This document shows positions 1-8,695 of a DNA stretch of 64,000 nt, in pieces. The notes below the pieces were generated by a model. The model worked only from the letters and a program-made list of their open reading frames with translations, did not search any database and was not told the DNA's origin. The translations under genes and the position numbers were made by a program. How positions within the stretch are numbered: position 1 is the first letter of the stretch; each line of letters begins with the position of its first letter. The stretch comes from JAEZHK01 sp040768845 (GTDB taxonomy: Bacteria; Bacillota; Clostridia; Christensenellales; Aristaeellaceae): contig JAXGME010000005.1 of assembly GCA_040768845.1 (NCBI GenBank), positions 124,001 to 188,000 on the forward strand, given 5' to 3'.

Positions 1-102
1 CGGGCAGCCCACCGCGCCCGCCACGGCCTCCGCCACGGCCTCGGCCCAGCCCTTCTGGCTCATGTAGTAGACCCTTGAGCGCATCGAAACACCCCGCTTC
101 AT
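1..102 (-). CDS. Partial small protein, possibly flavodoxin-like
   Basis: Only the first 34 codons are inside the window; the gene continues past the left edge. The ATG at 102 follows a GGAGAG ribosome-binding site; a second in-frame ATG lies at 84. The visible protein has a short hydrophobic strand (SRVYYMSQKG) followed by an amphipathic helix rich in Ala, Glu and Val, which resembles the first beta strand and helix of a flavodoxin-type fold. That resemblance is weak and no active-site motif is visible. A promoter lies just upstream at 121-149, so the gene is probably transcribed separately from aspartokinase. Confidence 0.45.
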   Translation of the reverse strand, partial: MKRGVSMRSRVYYMSQKGWAEAVAEAVAGAVGCP

Positions 103-120
103 GGCGTGCTCTCCGCACTC

Positions 121-149
121 ATGATAGCGGGGGGATGTAATATCCACAA
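121..149 (-). promoter_or_regulatory. Sigma-A-type promoter for the truncated gene
   Basis: Read on the minus strand: TTGTGG (-35, 149-144), a 17-nt spacer, then TATCAT (-10, 126-121). The -35 is only half consensus. It sits 19 bases before the start codon of the truncated gene, implying a very short leader. Confidence 0.45.
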
Positions 150-216
150 GAAGGGCGTTGTTATTTCACATAAAATTCAAAAATTACGCCGCGTGCCGCA
201 ACAGGAAACCTCAAAA

Positions 217-1527
217 TCAGACAAATTCGTTGTAAATTGCGCGAACGGCCTTCTCGAATTCTTCGATATCGACGCCCACGATGATGTTGAGCTCGCTGGA
301 GCCCTGGTCGATCATGCGCACGTTGACCTCGGCCTTGGCCAGCGCGCCGAAGAGCCGCGCGGCGGTGCCCTTCTGGCGCACCATGCCGCGGCCTACGGTG
401 GCGATCAGCGCCAGGCCGCCGCTCAGCTCGATGGAATCCGGGTGGCAGGTTTCCTCGATGCGCTGCAGCACCTGGTCGCGCCGGCCCATGAGCTCACCGT
501 CGGCCAGGATTACGCACATGGTGTCGATGCCGGTGGGCAGGTGCTCAAAGGACATGCCAAAATCCTCAATGGATTGCAGCACCCGCCGGCCGAAGCCGAT
601 CTCGCTGTTCATCATCGCCTTTTCGATGGTGAGCAGCGTAAAGTTTTTGTGGCCCGCGATGCCGGTGATGATGGTGTCCGCGGGGCACTCCTCGCCCCGG
701 ACGACGATCATGGTGCCGGGATGCTCGGGGTGGAAGGTGTTGCGGATGTTGGTGGGGATGCCGGCCTTGCGCACCGGGAAGATGCTGTCCTCGTGGAGCA
801 CCGTGGCGCCCATGTAGGAGAGCTCCCGGAGCTCCCGGTAGGTGAGCCGGGCGATGGGGCGCGGGTTTTCGACGATGCGCGGATCGGCCATCAAAAAGCC
901 GGATACGTCCGTCCAGTTCTCGTACAGGTCCGCGGAGGCCGCCCGGGCCACCACCGCGCCGGAGATGTCCGAGCCGCCGCGGGAAAAGGTGCGGATCTCG
1001 CCGTTGGGCAGCGAACCGAAAAAGCCGGGAATCACCGCGCGCTCGTGCCTTTCCAGCCGTTCGGCCAGGAGCTGGTTGGTCCACTCGCTGGCGAAGTGGC
1101 CCTGGCGGTCAAACTTGAACACCTCCGCCGGGTCGATGAAGTCCCAGCCCATCAGCTTCGCCAGAATCAGCCCGGAAAAGTACTCGCCGCGGCTGGCGGC
1201 GTAATCGGGGCTGCCGCCGGCGATGGCCTGGCAGGCTTCGTCCAGCATCGGGGTCAGGTTGAAATCGAGGCCCAGATCCTGCGCGATGCCGCAAAAGCGC
1301 GCGGCGATTTTGTCAAACACGTCGGCGTAGGGCTCCTTGCGCTGCGCCAGGCGGTAGCACTGGTAGAGCATGTCGGTGATCTTGACATCCTCGGGGGAGC
1401 GCTTGCCCGGCGCGGAGGGCACCACGTACCGCCGGTCGGGATCGGAGCGCAGGATGTCCCGCACCCGCAGGAACGCGCCCGCGTCGGCCAGCGAAGTGCC
1501 GCCGAATTTTGCCACCTTGATGCCCAT
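217..1527 (-). CDS. lysC: Aspartokinase (EC 2.7.2.4)
   Basis: Phosphorylates L-aspartate to aspartyl phosphate, the entry step to lysine, threonine, methionine and diaminopimelate. The 436-residue protein has the N-terminal kinase motif KFGGTSLAD, a mid-protein TFSRGGSDISGA segment and NWTDVSGF, all typical of aspartokinase. Two ACT domains fill the last about 140 residues, the usual site of feedback control by lysine or threonine. The length fits a monofunctional enzyme with no homoserine dehydrogenase fused. The ATG at 1527 was chosen because GGGGGAA lies directly upstream; an in-frame TTG at 1542 overlaps that site and is unlikely. It has its own near-consensus promoter and follows the htrA terminator, so it appears monocistronic. 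Which amino acid inhibits it cannot be read from the sequence. Confidence 0.93.
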   Translation of the reverse strand: MGIKVAKFGGTSLADAGAFLRVRDILRSDPDRRYVVPSAPGKRSPEDVKITDMLYQCYRLAQRKEPYADVFDKIAARFCGIAQDLGLDFNLTPMLDEACQAIAGGSPDYAASRGEYFSGLILAKLMGWDFIDPAEVFKFDRQGHFASEWTNQLLAERLERHERAVIPGFFGSLPNGEIRTFSRGGSDISGAVVARAASADLYENWTDVSGFLMADPRIVENPRPIARLTYRELRELSYMGATVLHEDSIFPVRKAGIPTNIRNTFHPEHPGTMIVVRGEECPADTIITGIAGHKNFTLLTIEKAMMNSEIGFGRRVLQSIEDFGMSFEHLPTGIDTMCVILADGELMGRRDQVLQRIEETCHPDSIELSGGLALIATVGRGMVRQKGTAARLFGALAKAEVNVRMIDQGSSELNIIVGVDIEEFEKAVRAIYNEFV

Positions 1528-1559
1528 CCAGCATTCCCCCAACAGCGTAATTGCAAAAT

Positions 1560-1588
1560 ATTATACGAACGCGGTTTGGCCGCGTCAA
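1560..1588 (-). promoter_or_regulatory. Promoter of aspartokinase
   Basis: On the minus strand TTGACG (1588-1583), a 17-nt spacer and a perfect TATAAT (1565-1560), ending 32 bases before the ATG. The leader is too short for a lysine riboswitch and none is visible. Confidence 0.75.
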
Positions 1589-1667
1589 GGCAGTTTCTGT
1601 TTTTTATCTTATGTAGAATGCGCCGAAAAAAACGCGGCGCGAATGCGCGGCGCGCGGCGCATAAAGC

Positions 1668-1692
1668 GGGAGGGCCCATTTTGGGCCCTCCC
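1668..1692 (-). terminator. Intrinsic terminator after htrA
   Basis: An 11-bp stem, GGGAGGGCCCA pairing with TGGGCCCTCCC around a 3-nt loop, starts 20 bases after the htrA stop codon. The tail on the minus strand (CGCTTTATG) is only weakly T-rich, so termination may be partial. Confidence 0.65.
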
Positions 1693-1712
1693 GGAGCGGG
1701 GAATTTGCCGGA

Positions 1713-2969
1713 TCAGTTGTCCAGAATCTCCAGCGTCACGTTCAGCTTGACCGTTTCGTAGCTGTTGGCGGTGGTGTTATTCTGGTTGTAGCGCCCGCCG
1801 TAGCCGCCAAAGCCGCCGAAGCCGCCGAAATTGCCGAAGTAGTCGTTGGAATCGTCGCTGCCGCTCTGGTCCTGGCTGTACTGGTTGGCGCTGACAAACT
1901 GGGTCGGGTTGGCGTAGCGCACCACGGTCACTTCCACGGTGTCGCCGGCCTGATGCTTATCCATCTCGCCCGTCAGTTCCCGCAGGCTCGTGACCCGGAC
2001 GCCGTCAATTTCGGTGATGAAGTCGTACTGCATCATGCCGGCCTTCTCGGCGGGGCTGTCCTTCGAAACGGAGTAGACCACCACGCTGGACGGGGGGTAG
2101 TTGTTCATCGGATCGTCCGGGCCGGTGAAGTCGGTGACGGTGATGCCCATCTGCGGGCGGATCACCTTGCCGTCCTTGATCAGCGCCATGGCGATCGGGT
2201 AGGCGGTGTCCACCGGAATCGCGAAGCCCAGGCCCTCGAAGGACACGCTGGAGAACTGGCTGCCGGCGTACTTGAGGGTGTTGATGCCGATCAGCCGGCC
2301 GCTGGCGTCAAACAGGCCGCCGCCGGAATTGCCGGAGTTGATGGGGGCGTCGTGCTGGATGTACTTGATGTCACGGGTGGTGTTGTCGCCGTCCACCTCG
2401 CGCTCCAGGGCGGAGACGATGCCGCTGGTCACGGTATTGGCCAGCACTTCGCCGCCGGGGTTGCCGATGGCGATGGCGGTTTCGCCCACCACCAGCTCGG
2501 TCGAGCTGCCCAGGTCAACCGGCACCAGCTTGGCGGCCAGCGCCTCGTCGGTCACCTTCAGGACCGCCAGGTCCGTGGAGCTGTCCGTGCCCACCAGCGT
2601 GGCCTCCGCCTTGTCGCCGGAGGGCATCAGGATCTGGAAGCTGGAGCCCTGCTCGATCACGTGGTTGTTGGTCAGGATGTAGCCGCCCTCCTGGATGACC
2701 ACGCCGGAGCCCTGGGCAATCATGTCCTCGCTGGCCTTTCGGGTCTGCGGATCCCAGTTTTCGTTGTTGGTGATGACGCCGACGACGGAATTGGCCGTCT
2801 TCTGCGCCACGTAGATGGCGGGGTTGGTGTCCTGTACGGTGACGGGGGCCGCGGTCTGGGTGGCGGTTACGTTGCTCTCGGCCATGACGCCGCTTACCAT
2901 CATGCCGGCGACCATCGCCAGGGACAGCGCCAGCGCCAGCGCGGCGACGCGGATCGCTTTGTTCTTCAT
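1713..2969 (-). CDS. htrA: HtrA/DegP-type S1C serine protease with PDZ domain
   Basis: Extracytoplasmic quality-control protease. The 418-residue protein begins with a signal peptide or N-terminal anchor (positive MKNK, then a hydrophobic stretch). It has the trypsin-like triad: His in TNNHVI, Asp in STDLAVL and Ser in GNSGGGLFD. One PDZ domain follows (PQMGITVTDF onward), and then a low-complexity tail with repeated GGFGG blocks and many Asn and Gln residues. The ATG at 2969 follows a strong GAGGAGG site; upstream in-frame ATGs would add an implausible basic leader. It is divergent from the pyr operon, sharing a 185-bp intergenic region. The Gly-rich tail is unusual for the family and could mediate surface interaction. 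No CtsR or CssR site was recognised. Confidence 0.9.
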   Translation of the reverse strand: MKNKAIRVAALALALSLAMVAGMMVSGVMAESNVTATQTAAPVTVQDTNPAIYVAQKTANSVVGVITNNENWDPQTRKASEDMIAQGSGVVIQEGGYILTNNHVIEQGSSFQILMPSGDKAEATLVGTDSSTDLAVLKVTDEALAAKLVPVDLGSSTELVVGETAIAIGNPGGEVLANTVTSGIVSALEREVDGDNTTRDIKYIQHDAPINSGNSGGGLFDASGRLIGINTLKYAGSQFSSVSFEGLGFAIPVDTAYPIAMALIKDGKVIRPQMGITVTDFTGPDDPMNNYPPSSVVVYSVSKDSPAEKAGMMQYDFITEIDGVRVTSLRELTGEMDKHQAGDTVEVTVVRYANPTQFVSANQYSQDQSGSDDSNDYFGNFGGFGGFGGYGGRYNQNNTTANSYETVKLNVTLEILDN

Positions 2970-3094
2970 CGTGGAAACCTCCTCTTTCGGTTCTGGTCTT
3001 ATGATACCAGACAATTTCCGATAATTTATGAACGGACTTTGAACATTGCGCGGGAAAACCCGCTTTTTTCGGCGCACAATTTACGCGTTCTCCC

Positions 3095-3123
3095 TTGACG
3101 GGGCGGCCCGCCCGGCGTATAAT
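3095..3123 (+). promoter_or_regulatory. Promoter of the pyr operon
   Basis: TTGACG (3095-3100), a 17-nt spacer and TATAAT (3118-3123). The predicted start site is only about 25 bases before the pyrC start codon, so there is no room for a PyrR-type attenuator or a riboswitch. Confidence 0.85.
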
Positions 3124-3154
3124 AAACAGGATAACACAAAAGGCGGTGACGGGC

Positions 3155-4360
3155 TTGAGGTTCTCCGGCGGCGCGTGCATGTACGCGGGCGGCGCGTTCC
3201 ATCCTCTGGATCTGACGTTTGAAGGAGGCCGGATCGCAGGCGCCGGGGATCGTGTTTCCACCGGCCAGGCCATTCCTTCCGAAAGATATCTGTTCGTTCC
3301 CGGTTTCGTTGATGTTCATGTGCATCTTCGAGAACCGGGTTTTTCTTATAAGGAAACCATCGCCAGCGGCACGGCGGCGGCGGCCCGGGCGGGGGTGACG
3401 GCGGTGGTTTCCATGCCCAACGTGAGCCCCGCGCCGGATTCGCGGGAAGGGCTCGAGGCGCAGCTGGCCATCATCCGGCGGGATGGCCGCGTGCGGGTGA
3501 TCCCCTGCGGGCGGATCACCCGGGGGGACGGCCTCGCCGACATGGCGGCCATTGCCGACTTTGTGGCGGGGTATTCCGACGATGGCTTCGGCGTTTCGGA
3601 CGAGGCGCTCATGGAGCGCGCCATGCGGGAGGCAAAACGGCTGGGAAAGATCATCGTGGCCCACTGCGAGGACACCGCCTGCCCCAAGGATTCCCCGGAA
3701 GCCGAGTGGCGCCAGCTCGCGCGGGATCTGCGCCTTGCGGAAAAGACCGGCTGCCGCTACCACGCCTGCCACCTGTCCACGGCGCGGTCCGTGGCGCTGG
3801 TGCGCGAGGCCAAGGCCCGCGGCGCGTTCGTTACCTGCGAAACCGCGCCCCACTACCTGGTGTTTTCCCAGGAGGATGTGCGGGACGAGGGCCGCTTCCG
3901 CATGAATCCGCCCATCCGCACCCGCGCCGACCGGGAGGCGCTGATCGAGGGGCTGGCCGACGGCACCGTCGACATGGTGGCCACCGACCACGCGCCCCAT
4001 TCTTTGGAAGAAAAATCCAAGGGCTTTTACGGCAGCCTGAACGGCGTGGTGGGGCTGGAAACGGCCTTCCCCGCCCTGTATACGCACCTGGTGCGGCCGG
4101 GGCGCCTGCCCCTTGCCCGGCTTCTGGACGCCATGTGCCTTGCGCCCCGGGCGCGCTTTGGCATTGCTGGCGGGCTTAGCCCCGGCGACGAAGCGGACTT
4201 CGCGGTGATCGACCTTTCGGCCGAATGGGCGGTGGACCCGGCGAAATTCCTTTCGATGGGCCGCGCCACGCCCTTTGAGGGCATGCGCCTTTTCGGCGCG
4301 TGCGTGATGACGGCGGTGGCGGGCCGGACGGTGTGGAAAAAGGAGGGGCTGCCATGGTGA
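3155..4360 (+). CDS. pyrC: Dihydroorotase (EC 3.5.2.3)
   Basis: Cyclises carbamoyl aspartate to dihydroorotate in UMP synthesis. The metal-binding signature HVHLREPG lies at residues 55-62, with further metal or active-site motifs HCED, HACHLS and DMVATDHAPHS, so the amidohydrolase site looks complete. I place the start at TTG 3155, 6 bases after an AGGCGGTGA site, giving 401 residues; an ATG lies at 3179, and the longer frame back to 3095 would overlap the promoter. It is the first gene of a seven-gene operon and overlaps pyrK by 7 bp. The carbamoyl-phosphate synthase genes are not in the window. Confidence 0.92.
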   Translation: MRFSGGACMYAGGAFHPLDLTFEGGRIAGAGDRVSTGQAIPSERYLFVPGFVDVHVHLREPGFSYKETIASGTAAAARAGVTAVVSMPNVSPAPDSREGLEAQLAIIRRDGRVRVIPCGRITRGDGLADMAAIADFVAGYSDDGFGVSDEALMERAMREAKRLGKIIVAHCEDTACPKDSPEAEWRQLARDLRLAEKTGCRYHACHLSTARSVALVREAKARGAFVTCETAPHYLVFSQEDVRDEGRFRMNPPIRTRADREALIEGLADGTVDMVATDHAPHSLEEKSKGFYGSLNGVVGLETAFPALYTHLVRPGRLPLARLLDAMCLAPRARFGIAGGLSPGDEADFAVIDLSAEWAVDPAKFLSMGRATPFEGMRLFGACVMTAVAGRTVWKKEGLPW

Positions 4361-5058
4361 GCCGCGTGCTGGAAAACGAGCCCATTGCCCGCGGCGTGAT
4401 GCGCATGCGCCTTTCGGGCGATACGCGCCGGTGCGCGCCCGGACGGTTTGTCCACCTTCAGGTGCCCGGGTTTTACCTGAGAAGGCCCATCTCCCTTTGC
4501 GACTGGGACGAGGGCGGCTACGCGCTGGTGTACAAGGTGGTGGGCGAAGGCACGGCGGCCATGGCCGCCTGGAAGCCGGGCTTTGAAACCGACGCGATGG
4601 TGGGCCTTGGAAACGGCTACGACCTTTCCGCCCTCGGGGCGCGGCCGGTCCTCGTGGGGGGCGGCTCCGGCGTACCGCCACTCTACGCGCTGGCCAAGGC
4701 CCTCGTCGCCCTGGGCAGGCGGCCGGTGGCGGCGCTGGGCTTCGCCGCGCCGGAGGAGGTGTTCATGCGGGCGGACTTCGAGGCCCTGTGCGAAACCCGG
4801 GTGGCGGTGGGCGGCTATGTGACGGAGGCGCTTGGCGGCCTTGCGTTTGACTCCGTGGCCGCCTGCGGCCCGGAGCCGATGCTCCGGGCCGTGTACCGGG
4901 CGGCAGACGTGCCCGGCCAGTTCAGCTTCGAGGCCCGGATGGCCTGCGGCACGGGCGCGTGCATGGGCTGCAGCTGCGAAACGAATTTCGGCATGAAGCG
5001 CGTGTGCGCCGACGGGCCGGTGTTCCGAAGGGAGGAGATTTTGTGGACACGCGGGTGA
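4354..5058 (+). CDS. pyrK: Dihydroorotate dehydrogenase B, electron-transfer subunit
   Basis: Passes electrons from dihydroorotate, via FAD and an iron-sulfur cluster, to NAD+ in the PyrD(B)-PyrK heterotetramer. The 234-residue protein has the FAD-binding RRPIS motif (43-47), a glycine-rich nucleotide segment VLVGGGSGVPP and a C-terminal [2Fe-2S] site with Cys198, Cys203, Cys206 and Cys218 (C-x4-C-x2-C-x11-C). The ATG at 4354 lies inside the end of pyrC after AGGAGGGG. The gene overlaps pyrD by 16 bp, so the two subunits are probably translationally coupled. Confidence 0.93.
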   Translation: MVSRVLENEPIARGVMRMRLSGDTRRCAPGRFVHLQVPGFYLRRPISLCDWDEGGYALVYKVVGEGTAAMAAWKPGFETDAMVGLGNGYDLSALGARPVLVGGGSGVPPLYALAKALVALGRRPVAALGFAAPEEVFMRADFEALCETRVAVGGYVTEALGGLAFDSVAACGPEPMLRAVYRAADVPGQFSFEARMACGTGACMGCSCETNFGMKRVCADGPVFRREEILWTRG

Positions 5059-5954
5059 ACCTGAGCGGGTGGACCCTCGAAAACCCCGTCATCGCCGCCA
5101 GCGGGACCTTCGGCTACGGCAGGGAGTACCGCGACTGGTACGACATCAACTGCCTGGGCAGCTTCTCCTTCAAGGGCACCACCCTTTCGGCCCGGGCGGG
5201 CAACCCGCTGCCGCGCATCGCGGAGTGCCCCGCGGGGGTGCTCAACGCCGTGGGGCTTCAGAACCCGGGGGTCGATCACGTGCTGGCGCACGAGCTGCCG
5301 GAACTGGCCGCGTTCTTCCGCAAAAAGGTGATTGCCAACATCAGCGGGTTTTCGCTGGACGAGTACCGGGAGGCCTGCCGCCGGATCGACGCTTCGGAGG
5401 CGGTGGGGCTGATCGAGGTCAACATCTCCTGCCCCAACGTTCACGGCGGCGGCATGAGCTTTGGCTCGGACGCAAAGAGCGCCGCGGCGGTCACGGCGGC
5501 GGTGAAGGCGGTCACAAAAAAGCCGGTCTACATGAAGCTGTCGCCCAACGTGACCGACATCGCCGAAATCGCCCGGGCCTGCGAGGGCGCGGGGGCGGAC
5601 GGCCTCGCCCTCATCAATACGCTTCTGGGCATGCGCATTGATCTCAAAACCCGAAGGCCCGTGCTGGCCAACAAAACCGGCGGCCTCTCCGGCCCGGCGA
5701 TCCTGCCGGTGGCCGTCGCGGCGGTCTACCGGGTCTACGAGGCGGTGAAGATCCCCCTCATCGGCATGGGCGGCGTGGCGGGCGCGAAGGACGTGCTGGA
5801 GATGATGCTCGCCGGTGCCACGGCGGTGGAGGTGGGCGCGGCGAACCTGGCAAACCCCTTCGCCTGCCGCGACATCCTGGACGGCCTGCCCGGGGAAATG
5901 GAAAAGTACGGCATCGACAGGCTGACCGACATCATAGGAGGCGCACATGGATAA
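5043..5954 (+). CDS. pyrD: Dihydroorotate dehydrogenase B (NAD+), catalytic subunit
   Basis: FMN enzyme that oxidises dihydroorotate to orotate. The class 1B assignment rests on the adjacent pyrK and on the catalytic cysteine in EVNISCPNVHGG (class 2 enzymes use serine). TFGYG near the N-terminus and the C-terminal phosphate-binding stretches (GMGGVAGAKD and VEVGAANL) fit the TIM-barrel fold. I choose the GTG at 5043 because GGAGGAG lies 5 bases before it; the product is 303 residues, the normal length. The gene overlaps both pyrK and pyrF. Confidence 0.93.
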   Translation: MDTRVNLSGWTLENPVIAASGTFGYGREYRDWYDINCLGSFSFKGTTLSARAGNPLPRIAECPAGVLNAVGLQNPGVDHVLAHELPELAAFFRKKVIANISGFSLDEYREACRRIDASEAVGLIEVNISCPNVHGGGMSFGSDAKSAAAVTAAVKAVTKKPVYMKLSPNVTDIAEIARACEGAGADGLALINTLLGMRIDLKTRRPVLANKTGGLSGPAILPVAVAAVYRVYEAVKIPLIGMGGVAGAKDVLEMMLAGATAVEVGAANLANPFACRDILDGLPGEMEKYGIDRLTDIIGGAHG

Positions 5955-6654
5955 AAGGGTCATCATCGCGCTGGACTTTCCCGGCGCGGGCGAGGTGTTC
6001 GACTTTCTGGGGCTGTTCCGGGGCGAGAAGCCCTTCGTCAAGATCGGGATGGAGCTGTACTACGCCGAGGGGCCGGACATCGTGCGGCGGGTGAAGGCGG
6101 CGGGCCACCCGGTGTTTCTCGACCTCAAGCTGCACGACATCCCCACCACCGTGCGGCGCGCCATGCGGGTGCTGTCGGGCCTCAATGTGGATATGACCAA
6201 CCTCCACGCCGCCGGCACCATCGACATGATGCGCGAGGCCCTTGCCGGCCTCACCCGGCCGGACGGTTCCCGGCCGAAGCTGCTGGCCGTCACCCAGCTC
6301 ACCTCCACCACTGAGGAGCGGATGCAAAGGGAGCTTCTGATCTCCGCCTCCATGGAGGAGACCGTGGCCCGCTACGCGCAAAACGCGAGGGAAGCGGGGC
6401 TGGACGGCGTGGTGTGCTCGCCCCTGGAGGCCGCGCCGGTGAAGCGCGCCTGCGGGCCGGAATTTCTGACGGTGACCCCCGGCGTGCGCTTTTCCGATGG
6501 CGCCGCCGACGACCAGGCCCGGGTGATGACGCCCGAAAAAGCGCGCCTCGGCGGCAGCGACTTCATCGTGGTGGGCCGGCCCATCACCGCCGCCGCCGAC
6601 CCGGTGGCGGCCTACCGGCGCTGCGTGCGCGAATTTGGAGGAAGCAACGCATGA
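5947..6654 (+). CDS. pyrF: Orotidine 5'-phosphate decarboxylase (EC 4.1.1.23)
   Basis: Decarboxylates OMP to UMP, the last step of the pathway. The 235-residue protein starts with the substrate-binding strand VIIALDF and carries the catalytic DLKLHDIP motif, with its Asp-Lys-His arrangement, about residues 57-64. The phosphate-binding segment FIVVGRPI is near the C-terminus. Length and motifs match the short bacterial class I enzymes. It starts 8 bases before the pyrD stop, and its ATG follows AGGAGGCGC. Confidence 0.95.
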   Translation: MDKRVIIALDFPGAGEVFDFLGLFRGEKPFVKIGMELYYAEGPDIVRRVKAAGHPVFLDLKLHDIPTTVRRAMRVLSGLNVDMTNLHAAGTIDMMREALAGLTRPDGSRPKLLAVTQLTSTTEERMQRELLISASMEETVARYAQNAREAGLDGVVCSPLEAAPVKRACGPEFLTVTPGVRFSDGAADDQARVMTPEKARLGGSDFIVVGRPITAAADPVAAYRRCVREFGGSNA

Positions 6655-7295
6655 AGCATGAAACCGCCAGGGATCTTCTCGCCGTCCGGGCCGTCTTTTT
6701 GCGGCCGGAGCAGCCCTTTACCTGGGCCAGCGGCATCAAGTCCCCCATCTACTGCGACAACCGGCTCACCCTGTCCGACCCCGAAGTGCGCACCCGGATC
6801 GAAACGGGCCTGGCGGATCTGGTGCGGACGCGATACCCCGAGTGCCAGGCGCTGATGGGCACCGCCACCGCGGGCATCCCCCACGCGGCCATCGCGGCGC
6901 ACATCCTGGGCCTGCCCATGGGCTACGTGCGCTCCGGCGCCAAGGACCACGGCCGCGGAAACCGCATCGAGGGCCGGTGCGACCCGGGCACCAAGGTGGT
7001 GGTGGTGGAGGACCTGATCTCCACCGCCGGCAGCGTGGTCGAGACGGTGGAGGCCCTCCGCGAAGCGGGGGCCGTGGTGCTGGGCATCGTCAGCATCTTC
7101 ACCTACGGCATGAAAAAGGGCCTCGAACGCCTCCGGGCCGCGGGCGTGGAAAACGCCTCCCTCACCGACTTTGATCAGCTGGTGGAGACCGCCGTCCGCG
7201 AGGGCTACATCGCCCCCGGGGACGCGCCGCGCCTCGCCGCCTTCCGCGACAACCCCTCGGACGAGGGCTGGATGGCCCGAAAGGAGAACGCCTGA
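6651..7295 (+). CDS. pyrE: Orotate phosphoribosyltransferase (EC 2.4.2.10)
   Basis: Transfers phosphoribose from PRPP to orotate, giving OMP. The type I phosphoribosyltransferase motif VVVVEDLISTAGS is present near residue 120, and the N-terminus has the usual SGIKSPIYCDNR segment. The product is 214 residues. The ATG overlaps the pyrF stop as ATGA, and the stop overlaps the pyrB start as TGATG, so this is a translationally coupled run. Confidence 0.95.
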   Translation: MKHETARDLLAVRAVFLRPEQPFTWASGIKSPIYCDNRLTLSDPEVRTRIETGLADLVRTRYPECQALMGTATAGIPHAAIAAHILGLPMGYVRSGAKDHGRGNRIEGRCDPGTKVVVVEDLISTAGSVVETVEALREAGAVVLGIVSIFTYGMKKGLERLRAAGVENASLTDFDQLVETAVREGYIAPGDAPRLAAFRDNPSDEGWMARKENA

Positions 7296-8209
7296 TGCGC
7301 CACCTGATCGATATCGAGGACCTGTCCCTTGCGGAGATCGACGGCATTTTGGACCTGACCGACGACATCATCCGCCACCGGAAAGAATACGCCGAGGCGA
7401 TGCGCGGCAAGAAGCTGGCCACCCTGTTTTTCGAGCCTTCCACCCGCACGCGCCTCAGCTTTGAGGCGGCGATGCTGGAGCTGGGCGGCAGCGTGCTGGG
7501 CTTCGCTACGGCGGACTCCTCCAGCGCCGCCAAGGGCGAGAGCGTGTCCGACACCGTGCGCACCGTGGCCTGCTACGCCGACATCATCGCCATGCGCCAC
7601 CCCAAGGAGGGCGCGCCCATGGCGGCCGTCGCCCGGTCGAAGGTGCCCATCATCAACGCCGGCGACGGCGGCCACAACCACCCCACCCAGACGCTGACGG
7701 ACCTGGCCACCATCCGCCGCGACATGGGCCGGCTGGACCATCTGGTGGTGGGGCTGTGCGGCGATCTCAAGTTCGGCCGCACGGTACACTCGCTGATCAC
7801 CGCCATGAGCCGCTATGAGGGCGTGGAGTTTGTGCTGATCTCGCCGCCGGAACTGGTGATCCCGGACTACCTGAAGCGCACGCTGGCCCAGCGGGGCGCC
7901 GCCTGGCGCGAGGTGCAGGCGCTGGAGGACGTGATGGGCGATCTGGACGTCCTTTACATGACCCGCGTGCAGAAGGAGCGCTTCTTCAACGAGGCGGACT
8001 ACGTACGCCTCAAGGACAGTTACATTTTGACGCCGGAAAAGCTGGAGCCCGCCAGGCGCGACATGATCGTGCTGCACCCGCTGCCCCGGGTCAACGAAAT
8101 CTCCCACCGGGTGGACGACGACCCCCGCGCCCGCTACTTTGAGCAGGTGGAAAACGGAAAATTCGTGCGCATGGCGCTGATGATGAAGCTGATGGAGGCG
8201 ACCGCATGA
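7295..8209 (+). CDS. pyrB: Aspartate carbamoyltransferase, catalytic chain (EC 2.1.3.2)
   Basis: Condenses carbamoyl phosphate with aspartate. The carbamoyl-phosphate signature STRTRLSF, the HPTQTLTDL segment and the HPLPR loop are all present in a 304-residue protein of normal size. The presence of pyrI directly downstream (4-bp ATGA overlap) shows that this is the catalytic subunit of an allosteric dodecamer rather than a stand-alone trimer. Confidence 0.96.
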   Translation: MRHLIDIEDLSLAEIDGILDLTDDIIRHRKEYAEAMRGKKLATLFFEPSTRTRLSFEAAMLELGGSVLGFATADSSSAAKGESVSDTVRTVACYADIIAMRHPKEGAPMAAVARSKVPIINAGDGGHNHPTQTLTDLATIRRDMGRLDHLVVGLCGDLKFGRTVHSLITAMSRYEGVEFVLISPPELVIPDYLKRTLAQRGAAWREVQALEDVMGDLDVLYMTRVQKERFFNEADYVRLKDSYILTPEKLEPARRDMIVLHPLPRVNEISHRVDDDPRARYFEQVENGKFVRMALMMKLMEATA

Positions 8210-8625
8210 ACATCGACGCGATTGAAAACGGCGTGGTGCTGGACCACATCTCCGCCGGGCGGAGCATGGACATCTACCGCTACCTGGAGTTGGACCGGCT
8301 GGACTGCTGCGTGGCCATCATCAAGAACGTGCGCTCAAACCGCATGGGCAGAAAGGACATCATCAAGATCGACGCCAACTTTCCCGTCAACCTGGACACC
8401 CTGGGCTACATCGATCCCGGCATCACCGTGAACATCATCCGCAACGGCCGCAACGTGGAAAAGCGCAAGCTGGAGCTGCCGGAAAGGCTGGTGAACATCA
8501 TCACCTGCAAAAACCCCCGCTGCATCACCACCGTGGAGCAGGAGATCGACCAGGTGTTCAAGCTGTCCGACCGGGAGAGCTGCACCTACAAGTGCGCCTA
8601 CTGCGAGGCCGAGCGGAAGCGGTAG
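8206..8625 (+). CDS. pyrI: Aspartate carbamoyltransferase, regulatory chain
   Basis: Binds nucleotide effectors and a structural zinc, and links two PyrB trimers. The 139-residue chain has an N-terminal allosteric domain and a C-terminal zinc site formed by Cys101, Cys106, Cys130 and Cys133 (C-x4-C-x23-C-x2-C), close to the E. coli spacing. An additional Cys126 lies nearby. Last gene of the operon, followed 22 bases later by a strong terminator. Confidence 0.94.
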   Translation: MNIDAIENGVVLDHISAGRSMDIYRYLELDRLDCCVAIIKNVRSNRMGRKDIIKIDANFPVNLDTLGYIDPGITVNIIRNGRNVEKRKLELPERLVNIITCKNPRCITTVEQEIDQVFKLSDRESCTYKCAYCEAERKR

Positions 8626-8647
8626 ACGCCTTCGGCCGGGACGAATG

Positions 8648-8678
8648 AAGGGCCCGCGGCGAAAAGCCGCGGGCCCTT
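8648..8678. terminator. Bidirectional terminator between pyrI and prsA
   Basis: A perfect 13-bp stem (AAGGGCCCGCGGC with its complement) around a GAAAA loop, followed by TT on the plus strand. It lies between two convergent genes and can serve both. Confidence 0.85.
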
Positions 8679-8695
8679 TGCGGATTGCCCGGGGG

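Noticed and set aside
106..1761. Long plus-strand open frame opposite aspartokinase
   Set aside because: It is the shadow of the GC-rich aspartokinase gene: no ribosome-binding site, and a composition dominated by His, Gly, Ala and Asp typical of antisense frames.
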